A stretch of 64,000 nucleotides of DNA, taken from contig CAUZSH010000001.1 of the NCBI GenBank assembly GCA_963582935.1, positions 1 through 64,000 on the forward strand, written 5' to 3'. Within the stretch, counting starts at the first letter, position 1, and each line of letters opens with the position of its first letter. The position numbers were made by a program, and so were the translations under genes. A model generated the notes under the pieces. That model was not told the DNA's origin. It ran no database searches and saw nothing but the letters and a program-made list of their open reading frames with translations. Positions 13,876 through 25,109 of the stretch are shown here, piece by piece. The stretch comes from CAUZSH01 sp963582935. Its GTDB lineage: Bacteria > Pseudomonadota > Gammaproteobacteria > Francisellales > Francisellaceae.

Positions 13876-15417
13876 CTACCAAGATTGGGTTGCTTTGCAT
13901 TTTGTCACGATTTCAGCCAACTTGTCGGCGACCGCATCGTTATATGCGCCACTTGCATCAATTTCAAGCATGAAATCAGCATATTGGTCACGTGCAAAAT
14001 CATGCAACGTTTTTTCAAAACTTGTGATTTCAGAGATTGGCATATCATCAAGGTAGCCTTTTTCAACTGCAAATAGAGATAAACCCATTTCAGAAACGCT
14101 TAACGGTGAATATTGCTTCTGCTTCATCAACTCCATCATACGCTCACCACGCTCTAGCTGTCTACGTGTCGCCTCATCTAAGTCGGAGGCGAACTGAGCA
14201 AAAGCCTCTAGTTCACGGTATTGGGCTAATGCGAGCTTCATACCTCCACCAAGCTTCTTGATGATCTTAGTTTGAGCGGCTCCACCAACTCGAGACACGG
14301 ACGCGCCTGAGTTAATAGCAGGTCTAAATCCTGAGTTGAATAAGTTTGTTTCTAGGAAAATCTGTCCATCTGTAATAGAAATCACGTTAGTTGGAACGAA
14401 TGCTGAAATATCACCCGCTTGCGTTTCAATAATTGGCAATGCTGTCAAAGAACCTGTTTTGCCTTTCACCTCACCTTTGGTTGCAATTTCCACGTATTCT
14501 TCATTTACACGAGCAGCTCTTTCTAGCAGTCTGGAATGAAGATAAAAAACATCGCCTGGATATGCCTCACGGCCTGGTGGTCTACGAAGCAATAAAGAGA
14601 TTTGACGATACGCCCATGCTTGCTTAGTTAAATCATCATAAATAATTAACGCATCTTCACCTCGATCACGAAAATACTCACCCATCGCACAACCGGCATA
14701 AGGCGCAATGAACTGAAGTGCGGCTGAATCCGCGGCGTTTGCAGCAACAACAATCGTATACTCAAGCGCACCATGCTCTTCCAGTTTACGAACAACTGTT
14801 GCCACTGATGAGGCTTTTTGCCCAATCGCGACATAAATACATTTTACGCCTGTATTTTTTTGATTGATAATTGCATCAATTGCGACAGCAGTTTTACCTG
14901 TCTGCCTATCACCAATGATTAACTCACGTTGTCCACGCCCAACAGGTGTTAGAGAGTCAATCGACTTAATTCCAGTTTGGACTGGTTGATCAACACTTTT
15001 TCTCCAGATAACACCAGGAGAAACTTTCTCTACTGCTGAGGTTAAATCTGTTTCAAGCTCGCCTTTGCCATCAATAGGATTACCGAGCGCATCTACAACA
15101 CGACCCAAAAGGGCCTCACCAACAGGAACTTCCAAGATTCTACCGGTACAGTAGGCCTTTTCACCCTCGGCAATATGATCATATTCACCCAGCACCACAG
15201 CGCCGACCGTATCTTGCTCAAGGTTAAGCGCCAATCCATAAACGCCACCTGGCAATTCGATCATTTCGCCTGAAGCGACTTCTTCTAATCCATGAATACG
15301 AATAATACCATCTCTTACACTCACAATTGTACCTTCTGTGCGTACCTGAGCTTCGGTATTAAAGTTTTCAATTTTATCTTTGATTATATTACTAATTTCA
15401 GATGATGTTAACTGCAT
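13876..15417 (-). CDS. atpA: F1Fo ATP synthase subunit alpha
   Basis: This is the regulatory nucleotide-binding subunit of F1, 513 residues, the usual length. The N-terminus [19 protein letters not shown] is typical for proteobacteria. The P-loop is GDRQTGKTA near residue 170, and the signature [14 protein letters not shown] is near residue 366. Confidence 0.97.
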   Translation of the reverse strand: MQLTSSEISNIIKDKIENFNTEAQVRTEGTIVSVRDGIIRIHGLEEVASGEMIELPGGVYGLALNLEQDTVGAVVLGEYDHIAEGEKAYCTGRILEVPVGEALLGRVVDALGNPIDGKGELETDLTSAVEKVSPGVIWRKSVDQPVQTGIKSIDSLTPVGRGQRELIIGDRQTGKTAVAIDAIINQKNTGVKCIYVAIGQKASSVATVVRKLEEHGALEYTIVVAANAADSAALQFIAPYAGCAMGEYFRDRGEDALIIYDDLTKQAWAYRQISLLLRRPPGREAYPGDVFYLHSRLLERAARVNEEYVEIATKGEVKGKTGSLTALPIIETQAGDISAFVPTNVISITDGQIFLETNLFNSGFRPAINSGASVSRVGGAAQTKIIKKLGGGMKLALAQYRELEAFAQFASDLDEATRRQLERGERMMELMKQKQYSPLSVSEMGLSLFAVEKGYLDDMPISEITSFEKTLHDFARDQYADFMLEIDASGAYNDAVADKLAEIVTKCKATQSW

Positions 15418-15441
15418 GACTTTTATCCTGCCTATTTAAAT

Positions 15442-15978
15442 TTATGCCAATAAACTATTCGATAACCTTTGCATTTTTCCTTGCACTGAGCCGTCGATCA
15501 CCAAATCTCCAGCCACAATGATTGCGCCTCCGATGATACTCTCATCTATTTGGCACTTAATATCTATATCACTATTAAATCTCTTTTTAAGTTTCGATTT
15601 AATCGTTTCCAGAAACTCGTCAGAAACTTCAAACGCAGAAGTCAATGTCACATCCACTTTATTTTCCAGAGCAGACTTCAGAGCTTCATATATTTCTGCA
15701 ATATCTTGTATTGCAACAAAGCGACTGTGCTCAGCCAGGCAAAGTAAAAAATTGTGTGTATAATCATTTGCTAACTCACCAAGCAGTGTCTGAAAAACAT
15801 TTACGATTTCCGCGCCACTTACTTGAGGGTCAGCCATAATTTCTGCGACAGCTTGATCTGATGCGTAAGTAGCAAGTTGGTCTAGTGCACTAGACCAATC
15901 CTCGATCGTATCTTTCTCTTTTGCAAGCTCGAAGATAGCCCTCGCATAAGGTCTCGCAATGTGATTCATATCTGTCAT
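15442..15978 (-). CDS. atpH: F1Fo ATP synthase subunit delta
   Basis: This is the peripheral-stalk cap joining subunit b to the top of F1, 178 residues. The N-terminal helical bundle begins IARPYARAIFELAKEK, and the C-terminal part has the family pattern DESIIGGAIIVAGDLVIDGSV. It lies within the atp operon between atpF and atpA. Confidence 0.95.
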   Translation of the reverse strand: MTDMNHIARPYARAIFELAKEKDTIEDWSSALDQLATYASDQAVAEIMADPQVSGAEIVNVFQTLLGELANDYTHNFLLCLAEHSRFVAIQDIAEIYEALKSALENKVDVTLTSAFEVSDEFLETIKSKLKKRFNSDIDIKCQIDESIIGGAIIVAGDLVIDGSVQGKMQRLSNSLLA

Positions 15979-15999
15979 ATTACGCTCTCTTAATTACGT

Positions 16000-16470
16000 T
16001 CAAATTTCTTTCGCAAGTTGATCCAATATTTTTTGATTCGACTTTTGATCAATATTGGTTTCAATGATCTTTTCAGCTCCTGCCAAAGCAATCCCTGCGA
16101 CTTCTTTCTTCAACTCTTCTTTCAGTCTCAGCTTCTCGCCACTCATTTCAGCCATTGCCGCTTCCTTGATTCTGGTTGCAGCAGTTCTAGCATCAGCCTT
16201 GGCTGATTCATCAAGCTTATGCGCTCTTTCGTTTGCTTGGTCAACAATCGTGGCAGCTTGATTTTTCGCTTCCTGAATAATCACTTTAGAGTTACGCTGA
16301 GCTACTTCAAGTTCTTCCTCAGCTTTCTCAGCAGCAAGAAGACCGTCTGCAATTTTCTTTTTACGCTCGTCTAATGCAACTTTTAATGGTGGCCACACGA
16401 ACTTCATTGTGAACCATACAAAAATCGCAAAAGTGATCATTTGCCCTACTAGGGTAAGATTAATACTCAT
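16000..16470 (-). CDS. atpF: F1Fo ATP synthase subunit b
   Basis: This is the peripheral stalk of Fo, 156 residues. One N-terminal membrane helix ([22 protein letters not shown]) is followed by a long charged, Ala/Glu/Lys-rich coiled coil. Length and composition match E. coli AtpF. Confidence 0.96.
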   Translation of the reverse strand: MSINLTLVGQMITFAIFVWFTMKFVWPPLKVALDERKKKIADGLLAAEKAEEELEVAQRNSKVIIQEAKNQAATIVDQANERAHKLDESAKADARTAATRIKEAAMAEMSGEKLRLKEELKKEVAGIALAGAEKIIETNIDQKSNQKILDQLAKEI

Positions 16471-16496
16471 GTCAGCTCCTGTGGTTGCTTACTTAA

Positions 16497-16805
<309 letters not shown>

Positions 16806-16834
16806 TTACTTACAAACTAAAACTTACGTTTTAC

Positions 16835-18008
<1,174 letters not shown>

Positions 18009-18035
18009 TATTACTTCCCTTTTTTATTGCCCGAG

Positions 18036-18064
18036 AGTATATCTACTGTTGAAACTTCACGCAA
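18036..18064 (-). promoter_or_regulatory. Candidate promoter of the atp operon
   Basis: Minus-strand TTGCGT (18064-18059) and TATACT (18041-18036), with a 17-base spacer, lie about 30 bases before atpI. The -10 is strong and the -35 is partial. Confidence 0.55.
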
Positions 18065-18121
18065 CCCAAACAAGCTAAAATTTTACACAATTACCTGATC
18101 AAAAGTCACTCTTCATTAAAC

Positions 18122-19594
18122 CTATAATTGCTCTAGCTTATCACCCAGCTTATCACCCTTAATTAATCGGCTTATAAATGGTGCGCACGCTATACTCAAA
18201 AAAGCAACGACTAATGATATTATCGCAAATATTCCAAATCCCGAGGCATAAATATTTGAGGCTTGCTGCAATGAAGAGCCATCAGGAACAGAAGTAATCG
18301 TTGCAACCAAGCCGCTTAATGAAAAAGCTGCTGTATTTGATAAGAACCACATCCCCATCATTAAACCCACATAACCCCTAGGCGCCAGCACTGTTATCAT
18401 GGCAAGCCCAACTGGGTTAATTAACAACTCTCCACTCGTTTGCAAGAAGTAGCTCGCTACTAGCCATCCTGAATCCGTCATCCCCTCTACGTTAAAAAAT
18501 GTGATTCCTAACCACAACACAGCAAACCCTGCAGTCATTAAGAAAATCGCATAACTAAATTTATAAGCAACCGAAGGGTTCAATCCTTTTCTTCCAAGTT
18601 TTACCCAAAAAGCAGCCAATAATGGTGACAAAATAATAATAAAGAAAGGATTAAAAAATTGGGTGTTTTCTGCAGTGATTGGAATACCCAAGAAATACGG
18701 CACCATATTACGATCAGCAAAAAGCATCAAAGAGGTAAAGGTCTGATTATAAAGTACATTGAAGCCGATTGAAAAGGCAATAAGAATCAAGCAGGCAAAC
18801 ATTTTATTCCTTGCTCCAACCTCTTGCTTCATGGTTAAAAACAAAACATACAACAAGCACACCAAACTTGCTGAAATTACAACTAGGTTCAAGATTAAAG
18901 GCTGTTCAAATAACAAGAAAGCAGCGAGAATGATCAAAACCGTACCCAATGCAATCAAACCCCATGTTTTTGCGCCTTGGGTTTTTAGTAAGCTGCTTTT
19001 AGGCATTCTACCACACTCTAACAAGTATTTTTTGCCCATAAAAAATACGATTAAGCTTAAAATCATACCGCCCATTGCCACCAAGAACCCAGAACGCCAG
19101 CCGTAATGCGAAACCAGCCAGCCAATAAATAAAGAAGGTAATAAGGCGCCCACATTAATACCCATATAGAATATTGTAAAACCGCCATCTCGGCGTGGAT
19201 CATCTTGTTTATATAGATCACCGACAATGGAAGACACATTCGGCTTAAAAAAACCATTGGCTGCAATCACAATTGCAGCTCCAAGGAAGAAACCCCATTC
19301 AGCAGGAACCGCCATGGTCATATACCCCACCGCTAGTAATGCTCCACCAATCATAATGGCACGCTGGTAACCTATTATCTTATCCGCAAGCATTCCACCC
19401 GGGACAGGCGTCAAATACAGCATTGCATTCAAACCTGCAACGGTCAAAAAAGCCTTACTATCTGAAAAACCTAAACCTTTCGATAAATACAATACGGCAA
19501 TGATTTGAATGGTGTAGAAACCAAACCTTTCCCATAATTCCGTCATGAAAAGCCAATACAAACCAATGGGTTGTTTCTGTTTATTTACGCTCAT
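18122..19594 (-). CDS. POT/PTR2-family proton-dependent oligopeptide transporter
   Basis: This inner-membrane di/tripeptide:H+ symporter resembles DtpA/YhiP and has about 490 residues with 12-14 hydrophobic segments. Helix 1 has the proton-coupling motif ELWERFGFY, and the PTR2 signature is seen as FYMGINVGALLPSLFIGWL. Three in-frame ATGs compete. The one at 19594 (MSVNKQKQ) has AAGGA nine bases upstream and is preferred over 19600 and 19624. It lies upstream of the atp promoter in the same direction. It probably supplies peptides as carbon and nitrogen, in keeping with the large NAD-glutamate dehydrogenase. Confidence 0.9.
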   Translation of the reverse strand: MSVNKQKQPIGLYWLFMTELWERFGFYTIQIIAVLYLSKGLGFSDSKAFLTVAGLNAMLYLTPVPGGMLADKIIGYQRAIMIGGALLAVGYMTMAVPAEWGFFLGAAIVIAANGFFKPNVSSIVGDLYKQDDPRRDGGFTIFYMGINVGALLPSLFIGWLVSHYGWRSGFLVAMGGMILSLIVFFMGKKYLLECGRMPKSSLLKTQGAKTWGLIALGTVLIILAAFLLFEQPLILNLVVISASLVCLLYVLFLTMKQEVGARNKMFACLILIAFSIGFNVLYNQTFTSLMLFADRNMVPYFLGIPITAENTQFFNPFFIIILSPLLAAFWVKLGRKGLNPSVAYKFSYAIFLMTAGFAVLWLGITFFNVEGMTDSGWLVASYFLQTSGELLINPVGLAMITVLAPRGYVGLMMGMWFLSNTAAFSLSGLVATITSVPDGSSLQQASNIYASGFGIFAIISLVVAFLSIACAPFISRLIKGDKLGDKLEQL

Positions 19595-19811
19595 TTCCAT
19601 AATTCCTTTTTCAGTCTCACCCATTAATCATGCAGAATAACGGGCAAATATACGTGTAAATATTCAATAATTCGTATAATAACACTGTTTGTGTATTTTA
19701 CAAACGTTATTAACTGACCAAATAACACCCCAGATATCAAGAGTTAGACTCTGCAGGGTGGTATAGAAAGAGAAATTAAAACTATGGCTTTTTTATCTCG
19801 GCTACAGGGCA

Positions 19812-20177
19812 TTAATCTCTGTTATAGATATCATCTAAGCGCACAATATCATCCTCACCGAGGTACGTCCCAACTTGCACCTCAATAATTGACACACCTG
19901 AGCCTGTTTTATTTTCAAGACGATGAATAGCTTCAAGAGGAATATACACATGCTCCCCAACAACATAGTCTTTAGTGCTATCACCAACCGTTATGGTCGC
20001 CACACCCTCAACAACCACCCAATGTTCGGAACGCTTAAAATGCTTTTGCAAAGAGAGCCTACCGCCAGGGATGACGGTGATTATTTTTGCTTGAAATAAT
20101 GTGCCCATTTCGATTGTTTTATAGGTTCCCCACGGGCGAGAATAGGTTTGACCGACTTCATTAATAGGATTGCTCAT
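19812..20177 (-). CDS. Single-domain cupin, like the C-terminal domain of mannose-6-phosphate isomerase type II
   Basis: The 121-residue protein aligns by eye with the C-terminal isomerase domain of ManC/AlgA. It begins with RPWGTYKTIEMG and continues with GRLSLQKHFKRSEHWVVVEG. Metal-ligand His/Glu residues sit in QKHFKRSEHW, and the end is IEVQVGTYLGEDDIVRLDD. The nucleotidyltransferase half of the bifunctional enzyme is missing, so only an isomerase-like or sugar-binding role is plausible. It stands alone with its own candidate promoter. Confidence 0.8.
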   Translation of the reverse strand: MSNPINEVGQTYSRPWGTYKTIEMGTLFQAKIITVIPGGRLSLQKHFKRSEHWVVVEGVATITVGDSTKDYVVGEHVYIPLEAIHRLENKTGSGVSIIEVQVGTYLGEDDIVRLDDIYNRD

Positions 20178-20204
20178 TTTTGACTGTTTCCAATTTGTGA
20201 TAAG

Positions 20205-20233
20205 ATTATATTGAGCATAACAAAAAATGATAA
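20205..20233 (-). promoter_or_regulatory. Candidate promoter for the cupin gene
   Basis: Minus-strand TTATCA (20233-20228), a 17-base spacer and a perfect TATAAT (20210-20205) lie about 28 bases before the start codon. Confidence 0.5.
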
Positions 20234-20249
20234 TTTTTCAATTTTTTAC

Positions 20250-20277
20250 TTGCATTCTTTCGTCTCCAACATATAAT
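20250..20277 (+). promoter_or_regulatory. Candidate promoter for tRNA-Thr/tRNA-Asp
   Basis: TTGCAT (20250-20255), a 16-base spacer and TATAAT (20272-20277) end 11 bases before the first tRNA base. Confidence 0.65.
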
Positions 20278-20288
20278 GCCTATCTATC

Positions 20289-20364
20289 GCTGGCATGGCT
20301 CAACTGGTAGAGCAGCCGACTTGTAATCGGCAGGTTGAGGGTTCAAGTCCTTCTGCCAGCACCA
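20289..20364 (+). tRNA. tRNA-Thr (anticodon TGT)
   Basis: A 76-base cloverleaf with acceptor pair GCTGGCA/TGCCAGC, a D-stem GCTC/GAGC, an anticodon loop CTTGTAA giving TGT, a T-loop GTTCAAGTC, and an encoded CCA end. It is probably transcribed together with the next tRNA, 19 bases away. Confidence 0.97.
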
Positions 20365-20383
20365 TTGTTAAAAGACTAAATAT

Positions 20384-20460
20384 GGACCGGTAGTTCAGCT
20401 GGTTAGAATGCTTGCCTGTCACGCAGGAGGTCGCGGGTTCGAGTCCCGTCCGGTCCGCCA
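20384..20460 (+). tRNA. tRNA-Asp (anticodon GTC)
   Basis: A 77-base cloverleaf with acceptor GGACCGG/CCGGTCC, an anticodon loop CTGTCAC giving GTC, a T-arm CGGGTTCGAGTCCCG, and an encoded CCA. Confidence 0.97.
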
Positions 20461-20487
20461 TTTAGTTCATCAGAATCCCTTTTAAGT

Positions 20488-21468
20488 TTAAAGCCAACCT
20501 AGCAGCAATAAAACAGAAATTATTGGCACGGCAACTGCGCACCAGACTAATCCAACACCATTCAATATTACGGCTACTTTTCTTTGGCGATAATAATGAA
20601 TTAGAAAAACTAACAATAAGTTAATGATCAAAGCCACAATACCCAACAAAAATATCTTATCTGCAAGCATAAAAGCATTCGTCGTAGGAAGCGAAGACTG
20701 CGATGCAATCTCATTTCCCACAACGGCAAAAACACTTGCAACAATCATGGGTATACGAACATTCAACTGATCTCTTGGAAGAAGAAAAATGCAAAAACCC
20801 AATACAAAGGTTAAAAATGTGATGCCAAAAGTATTAATCAAGCTTCTAATAGGCTCTTTGACCAATTCAACATGATAGGTTGCCCTTGAGTATGTTACAG
20901 ACTTTCTACCGGGCAGTTCGCTATAATTATTAGCAGCATAACGCTTAGCATCCACGTCCCAATAGGTTTTTCCAATTCCCCATCCTGATAGATAGTTTGC
21001 ATTCGCGCCTATATACGAATTTACCTTATCTGGCACAAAATGCTGACGTTTAACACCATATTTAATATCTTCAAACGAAATTTTTATAATCTGATTATTT
21101 AATGGGTATCTTTCTAAAGAAAAGTGTTGATGCAAGGTTGCTCTAATGCCAGAAAGACTTAGATATCGTCCATCTTCTAACTTTATCTCCGTTTTTTTAA
21201 TCAATGATGTCTTAATGGCATTTGTTACCACCAAATTTTTACCAAAATCTTCTTGACTCACATCATAAGTAGACCAGACCCAAAAATTAACATCTATTGT
21301 TTGTGATTTAAAGTTTATATCTGAAATATCGCCAACATATATACCGATTGGCACGGCTCTTGACTTTAAGTCAGTTTTTTCCTTTGCATAGCCAAAGAAG
21401 CTCATTAAGCATAGAATAATAATTAAACTTAACTTCATTGATTTTGCCATAGTACAATCAACATACAC
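20488..21468 (-). CDS. Pentameric (Cys-loop-type) ligand-gated ion channel homologue
   Basis: The 326-residue protein resembles bacterial pLGICs (GLIC/ELIC type). A signal peptide (KLSLIIILCLMSFFGYAKEK) is followed by an extracellular beta-sandwich of about 170 residues that includes IDVNFWVWSTYD and the cysteine-free loop FSLERYPLNNQ. Four membrane helices follow. M1 follows HVELVKEPIRSLINTFGI. M2 is VRIPMIVASVFAVVGNEIAS, with LPTT in the M2-M3 loop, as in the LPKTPY of GLIC. M3 is LADKIFLLGIVALIINLLLV and M4 is near the C-terminus. The start is uncertain: the ATG at 21468 has GGAA upstream, while 21450 and 21438 are alternatives. The ligand and ion selectivity are unknown. Confidence 0.8.
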   Translation of the reverse strand: MYVDCTMAKSMKLSLIIILCLMSFFGYAKEKTDLKSRAVPIGIYVGDISDINFKSQTIDVNFWVWSTYDVSQEDFGKNLVVTNAIKTSLIKKTEIKLEDGRYLSLSGIRATLHQHFSLERYPLNNQIIKISFEDIKYGVKRQHFVPDKVNSYIGANANYLSGWGIGKTYWDVDAKRYAANNYSELPGRKSVTYSRATYHVELVKEPIRSLINTFGITFLTFVLGFCIFLLPRDQLNVRIPMIVASVFAVVGNEIASQSSLPTTNAFMLADKIFLLGIVALIINLLLVFLIHYYRQRKVAVILNGVGLVWCAVAVPIISVLLLLGWL

Positions 21469-21639
21469 AACATTTCCATAGAGTCCTAACTAAAGTGTAG
21501 ACCGAGATCTATATATAGCAAATTATCGAGACACTAAAACAAATAAGTCTATGAATATCCCGTCATGCGTTTCATTTTTAAAAATTTTCATTTATGATTT
21601 ATAGCAACCTGGAATCAATTAGTCGCGTATTTATCCTTA

Positions 21640-23241
21640 ATGTCATATATTGCACTTGCCCGAAAATATCGCCCACACTCTTTTAAAGAAGTTGTTGGTC
21701 AACACCATGTACTACAAGGGCTCATAAATGCATTAAATAACAACAAACTTCATCATGCCTACTTATTAACAGGCACTCGAGGAGTAGGTAAAACAACCCT
21801 CGCGAGACTGCTTGCCAAATGTTTGAATTGTGAAATCAGTGTTAGCGCAACGCCTTGTGGAGAATGCCCTGCCTGTCACTCAATAGATCAAGGCACTTTT
21901 GTGGATCTGATTGAAATAGATGCCGCCTCCCGCACTCGAGTTGAGGACACGAAAGAAATCCTAGATAACGTTCAGTATATGCCAACTCAAGGACGCTACA
22001 AAGTATACATCATTGATGAAGTACATATGCTTTCCACACATAGCTTCAATGCGCTTTTAAAAACGCTAGAAGAGCCGCCTCAGCACGTGAAATTTTTACT
22101 CGCCACCACGGACCCACAAAAATTACCCATTACCGTATTATCTCGATGTCTACAATTACACCTTAAAAACCTTACTCCTGATGAAATCCAATCTCAAATC
22201 GCACATATTTTAACCCTGGAAAATATTGAGTTTGAAGCTGAAGCATTACCCACTCTCGCAGATAGAGCGAATGGCAGTATGAGGGACGCACTCAGCTTAC
22301 TTGAGCAAGCCATTGCCTTTTCACCCGAGAGAATCACTTTCGAAAATATTTCAGAAATGTTGAGTGCGATCAACTTAAACACCATTATAGAAATTGCCAA
22401 CGCAGTTATCAAAAAAGATGTCGCCATGCTCATGAGCCTTTCAGGGCGCATACAGAAAAGCGGACAAAGTGCCATAACAGCGTTAGCATTGTTATCTGAA
22501 CTTTGGCATAACGTTAGTTTACAGCAAATACTCGGACAATCTTTTTCAGGAAATTATCCAGCAGAAGCCATTCAGGATATTATCGAAAGCATATCCCCAC
22601 AAGAAACACAATTGCTCTATCAAATCTCCATCAAAAGCAAAAACGACATCATTCTTGCCCCCAGTGAGAAAATTGGGTTTGAGATGGCGCTACTGCGCAT
22701 GGTCGCGTTTATTCCAGGTTCTTCTAAGAAACCAAGCACATCATCAGACAACAAACAAATTAAAACGGCAAGTACTCAAATCAAAACACCCCCTCAACCA
22801 GCAACCGATTTTGAGCAAAAAAAGCCGAGCAATATGGGTACTTGGTGGCATGACATCGCCACAAAAGTCGCACTCAAAGGACCAGCGAAACAGCTTGTTC
22901 TTAATAGCACTGTTTCCCACAAAACAGATAAGAATATTTGCCTTGCAGTGGCCCCTTCATTTCAAAAACTTTTATCTGGAAACCTAAAAACAAAAATAAT
23001 TTCTGAACTACAGAAAACTCTCGGCGCCCATATCACCATCTCTTTTGCCGACAATAATACTGAAAAAAAAAATCTGCAAACTGAAATAACCCCTGCAGAA
23101 CAGCAATCCATTACAAAAGAAGATCACCTCGAAAAAACTTTTCAAAACCTAACGAACAATCCGACTATTTCAGCGCTATGCCAAACCTTCAACACTCAAG
23201 TCGAAAAGAAAAATATCCGCTTTCGTAAAGAAATCAGCTAA
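21640..23241 (+). CDS. dnaX: DNA polymerase III subunit gamma/tau
   Basis: This is the clamp-loader ATPase, 533 residues. The N-terminus is MSYIALARKYRPHSFKEVVG. The Walker A is GTRGVGKT (45-52), the zinc cysteines are C64, C73, C76 and C79, and the Walker B is IIDEVHMLS. An SRC-type arginine finger appears in VLSRCLQL. The C-terminal part after about residue 365 is a Lys/Thr-rich linker and a short tau-like domain. The in-frame slippery heptamer A-AAA-AAG at 22818-22824 could produce a truncated gamma form. No recR/ybaB partner follows; rpsA does. Confidence 0.95.
   Translation: MSYIALARKYRPHSFKEVVGQHHVLQGLINALNNNKLHHAYLLTGTRGVGKTTLARLLAKCLNCEISVSATPCGECPACHSIDQGTFVDLIEIDAASRTRVEDTKEILDNVQYMPTQGRYKVYIIDEVHMLSTHSFNALLKTLEEPPQHVKFLLATTDPQKLPITVLSRCLQLHLKNLTPDEIQSQIAHILTLENIEFEAEALPTLADRANGSMRDALSLLEQAIAFSPERITFENISEMLSAINLNTIIEIANAVIKKDVAMLMSLSGRIQKSGQSAITALALLSELWHNVSLQQILGQSFSGNYPAEAIQDIIESISPQETQLLYQISIKSKNDIILAPSEKIGFEMALLRMVAFIPGSSKKPSTSSDNKQIKTASTQIKTPPQPATDFEQKKPSNMGTWWHDIATKVALKGPAKQLVLNSTVSHKTDKNICLAVAPSFQKLLSGNLKTKIISELQKTLGAHITISFADNNTEKKNLQTEITPAEQQSITKEDHLEKTFQNLTNNPTISALCQTFNTQVEKKNIRFRKEIS
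22818..22824 (+). promoter_or_regulatory. Candidate programmed -1 frameshift site in dnaX
   Basis: The codons CAA-AAA-AAG place the heptamer A AAA AAG in the zero frame, as at the E. coli dnaX slip site. After a -1 slip, translation would read about nine codons (AEQYGYLVA) and stop. A GTGGC/GCCAC stem lies about 25 bases downstream, further than usual, and no strong upstream Shine-Dalgarno-like stimulator is seen. Confidence 0.4.
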
Positions 23242-23288
23242 TTTTATCCATTTATTTACGCTATCAGCCTAAATACTCTGAAAAATTG

Positions 23289-23318
23289 TTGGCATACTGA
23301 ACAATATTTCGTTAAAAT
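23289..23318 (+). promoter_or_regulatory. Candidate promoter for rpsA
   Basis: TTGGCA (23289-23294), an 18-base spacer and TAAAAT (23313-23318) lie about 100 bases before the preferred rpsA start, leaving a leader of roughly 90 bases. Confidence 0.5.
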
Positions 23319-23415
23319 CCTTGCGTTACTACTAACGGGTATTGGTTGTTATTCCAGTGAGACGCCAACACTCTTGTCTAATCAGATACTGGAACACAAA
23401 CATTTGGATACAAAT

Positions 23416-25077
23416 ATGGAAAATTTTAAAGATCTCTTTGAAGCCTCACTAAAAGAAACAGAAATGCGCCTTGGCAAAGTCGTTCGTGGTACAGTTGTTG
23501 TTATTGACAGCGAATTCGTTTGGGTAGATGCCGCACTAAAATCAGAATCAATCATCCCTATCGACCAATTCAAAAACAGCAACGGTGAAGTTGATGTTGT
23601 GGTTGGCGATCATGTAGATGTGGTTCTTGAGCATATTGATAACAATATGGGTGAAACAAGATTATCTCGTGAAAAAGCAAAACGTCTAGAAATCTGGACA
23701 GCACTTGAGCATTCATGTGATGCTGAAGAAAATATCATTGGACGCATTACCAGCCATGTTCGTGGCGGTTACACTGTTGATGTTAAAGGACTTAAAGGAT
23801 TCTTGCCTGGCTCTCTCGTTGACGTTCGTCCACTTAGAGATATTAGCCACCTTGAAAACAAAGATATTGAATTCCGCATTATCAAGCTAGATCCCAAACG
23901 TAATAACATCGTTGTTTCTCGTCGTGCTGTTGTTGAAGCAGATACAAAAGAAGAACGCGAAGCATTGCTTGAGAAGCTTGAAGAAGCTGCAATCGTTAAA
24001 GGTATAGTTAAAAACATCACTGACTTTGGTGCATTTATTGACCTTGGCGGCATTGATGGGCTACTTCATATCACGGATATGTCATGGAGCCGTATCAAGC
24101 ATCCAACAGACGTCTTGGAAATCGGTGATGAGCTTGATGTTAAAATCATCAAGTTTGATAAAGAGAAGGGTCGTATTTCTCTTGGCATCAAACAACTTGG
24201 TGACGATCCTTGGAAAAATGTTGCGAATGAACTTCCTGTTGGCACTAAGCTTCCAGGTAAAGTCACAAACATCACAGACTATGGTTGCTTTGTTAAACTT
24301 CAAGAAGGTATTGAAGGTCTTGTTCATACATCTGAGATGGATTGGGCAAATAAGAACTCAAACCCTCATAAGCTTGTCACTTTAGGACAAGAGCTTGAAA
24401 TCATGGTACTTGAAGTAGACGCTGACAGACATCGCATTTCTTTGGGTATGAAGCAGTGCGTCATTAACCCTTGGCAAGCCTTCTCAAACACCTACAAAGT
24501 GGGTGATAAAGTGAAAGGTGTTATCCGCTCCATTACTGACTTTGGTGTCTTTATCGGACTAGAAGGCAATATTGATGGTCTTGTGCATATTTCCGATGTC
24601 TCATGGACCAAGTCTGGCGAAGAAGCGATTAAAGACTTCAAGAAAGGTGATGATATTGAAGCCATCATGGTTTCTGTTGACACTGAAAGAGAGCGTATTG
24701 CATTAAGCATTAAACAGCTAAATGATGACCCTTACTCTAAGTACATCGAAGCCAATGAAAAAGGCGCTATTGTTAAAGGAACCATTACTTCAGTACAACA
24801 AAACGGCGCAGTCGTTGAACTTGGCACTGATGTAGAAGGCTTTATCCGTGTTGCTGATATTTCTCGCGAGCATATCGAAGACGCACGCACTGAGCTTAAA
24901 GTTGGACAAGAAATCGAAACTCGCATTGTGAGTTCTGATAAAAAACGTCGCAATATTAGCCTATCTATCCGCGCATTGAGCGAAGATTTTGAGAAATCAA
25001 TCAAAGCAAACTACAAAGCTGAACAAGTTTCTCCAACAACGATTGGTGACCTAATCAAAGAAAAAATGAAAAACTAA
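23416..25077 (+). CDS. rpsA: 30S ribosomal protein S1
   Basis: This is the mRNA-binding ribosomal protein, about 553 residues from the ATG at 23416, with six S1/OB repeats. Repeated blocks such as GIVKNITDFGAFIDLGGIDG, GKVTNITDYGCFVKL, GVIRSITDFGVFIGLEGNID and GTITSVQQNGAVVELG mark repeats 3-6. The start MENFKDLFEASL fits the family (E. coli MTESFAQLFEESL). A TTG at 23374 would add 14 residues but looks unlikely. A strong terminator follows. Confidence 0.96.
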   Translation: MENFKDLFEASLKETEMRLGKVVRGTVVVIDSEFVWVDAALKSESIIPIDQFKNSNGEVDVVVGDHVDVVLEHIDNNMGETRLSREKAKRLEIWTALEHSCDAEENIIGRITSHVRGGYTVDVKGLKGFLPGSLVDVRPLRDISHLENKDIEFRIIKLDPKRNNIVVSRRAVVEADTKEEREALLEKLEEAAIVKGIVKNITDFGAFIDLGGIDGLLHITDMSWSRIKHPTDVLEIGDELDVKIIKFDKEKGRISLGIKQLGDDPWKNVANELPVGTKLPGKVTNITDYGCFVKLQEGIEGLVHTSEMDWANKNSNPHKLVTLGQELEIMVLEVDADRHRISLGMKQCVINPWQAFSNTYKVGDKVKGVIRSITDFGVFIGLEGNIDGLVHISDVSWTKSGEEAIKDFKKGDDIEAIMVSVDTERERIALSIKQLNDDPYSKYIEANEKGAIVKGTITSVQQNGAVVELGTDVEGFIRVADISREHIEDARTELKVGQEIETRIVSSDKKRRNISLSIRALSEDFEKSIKANYKAEQVSPTTIGDLIKEKMKN

Positions 25078-25109
25078 TTTCATATTCTCTCTTTGAGTCA
25101 AAACACTTC

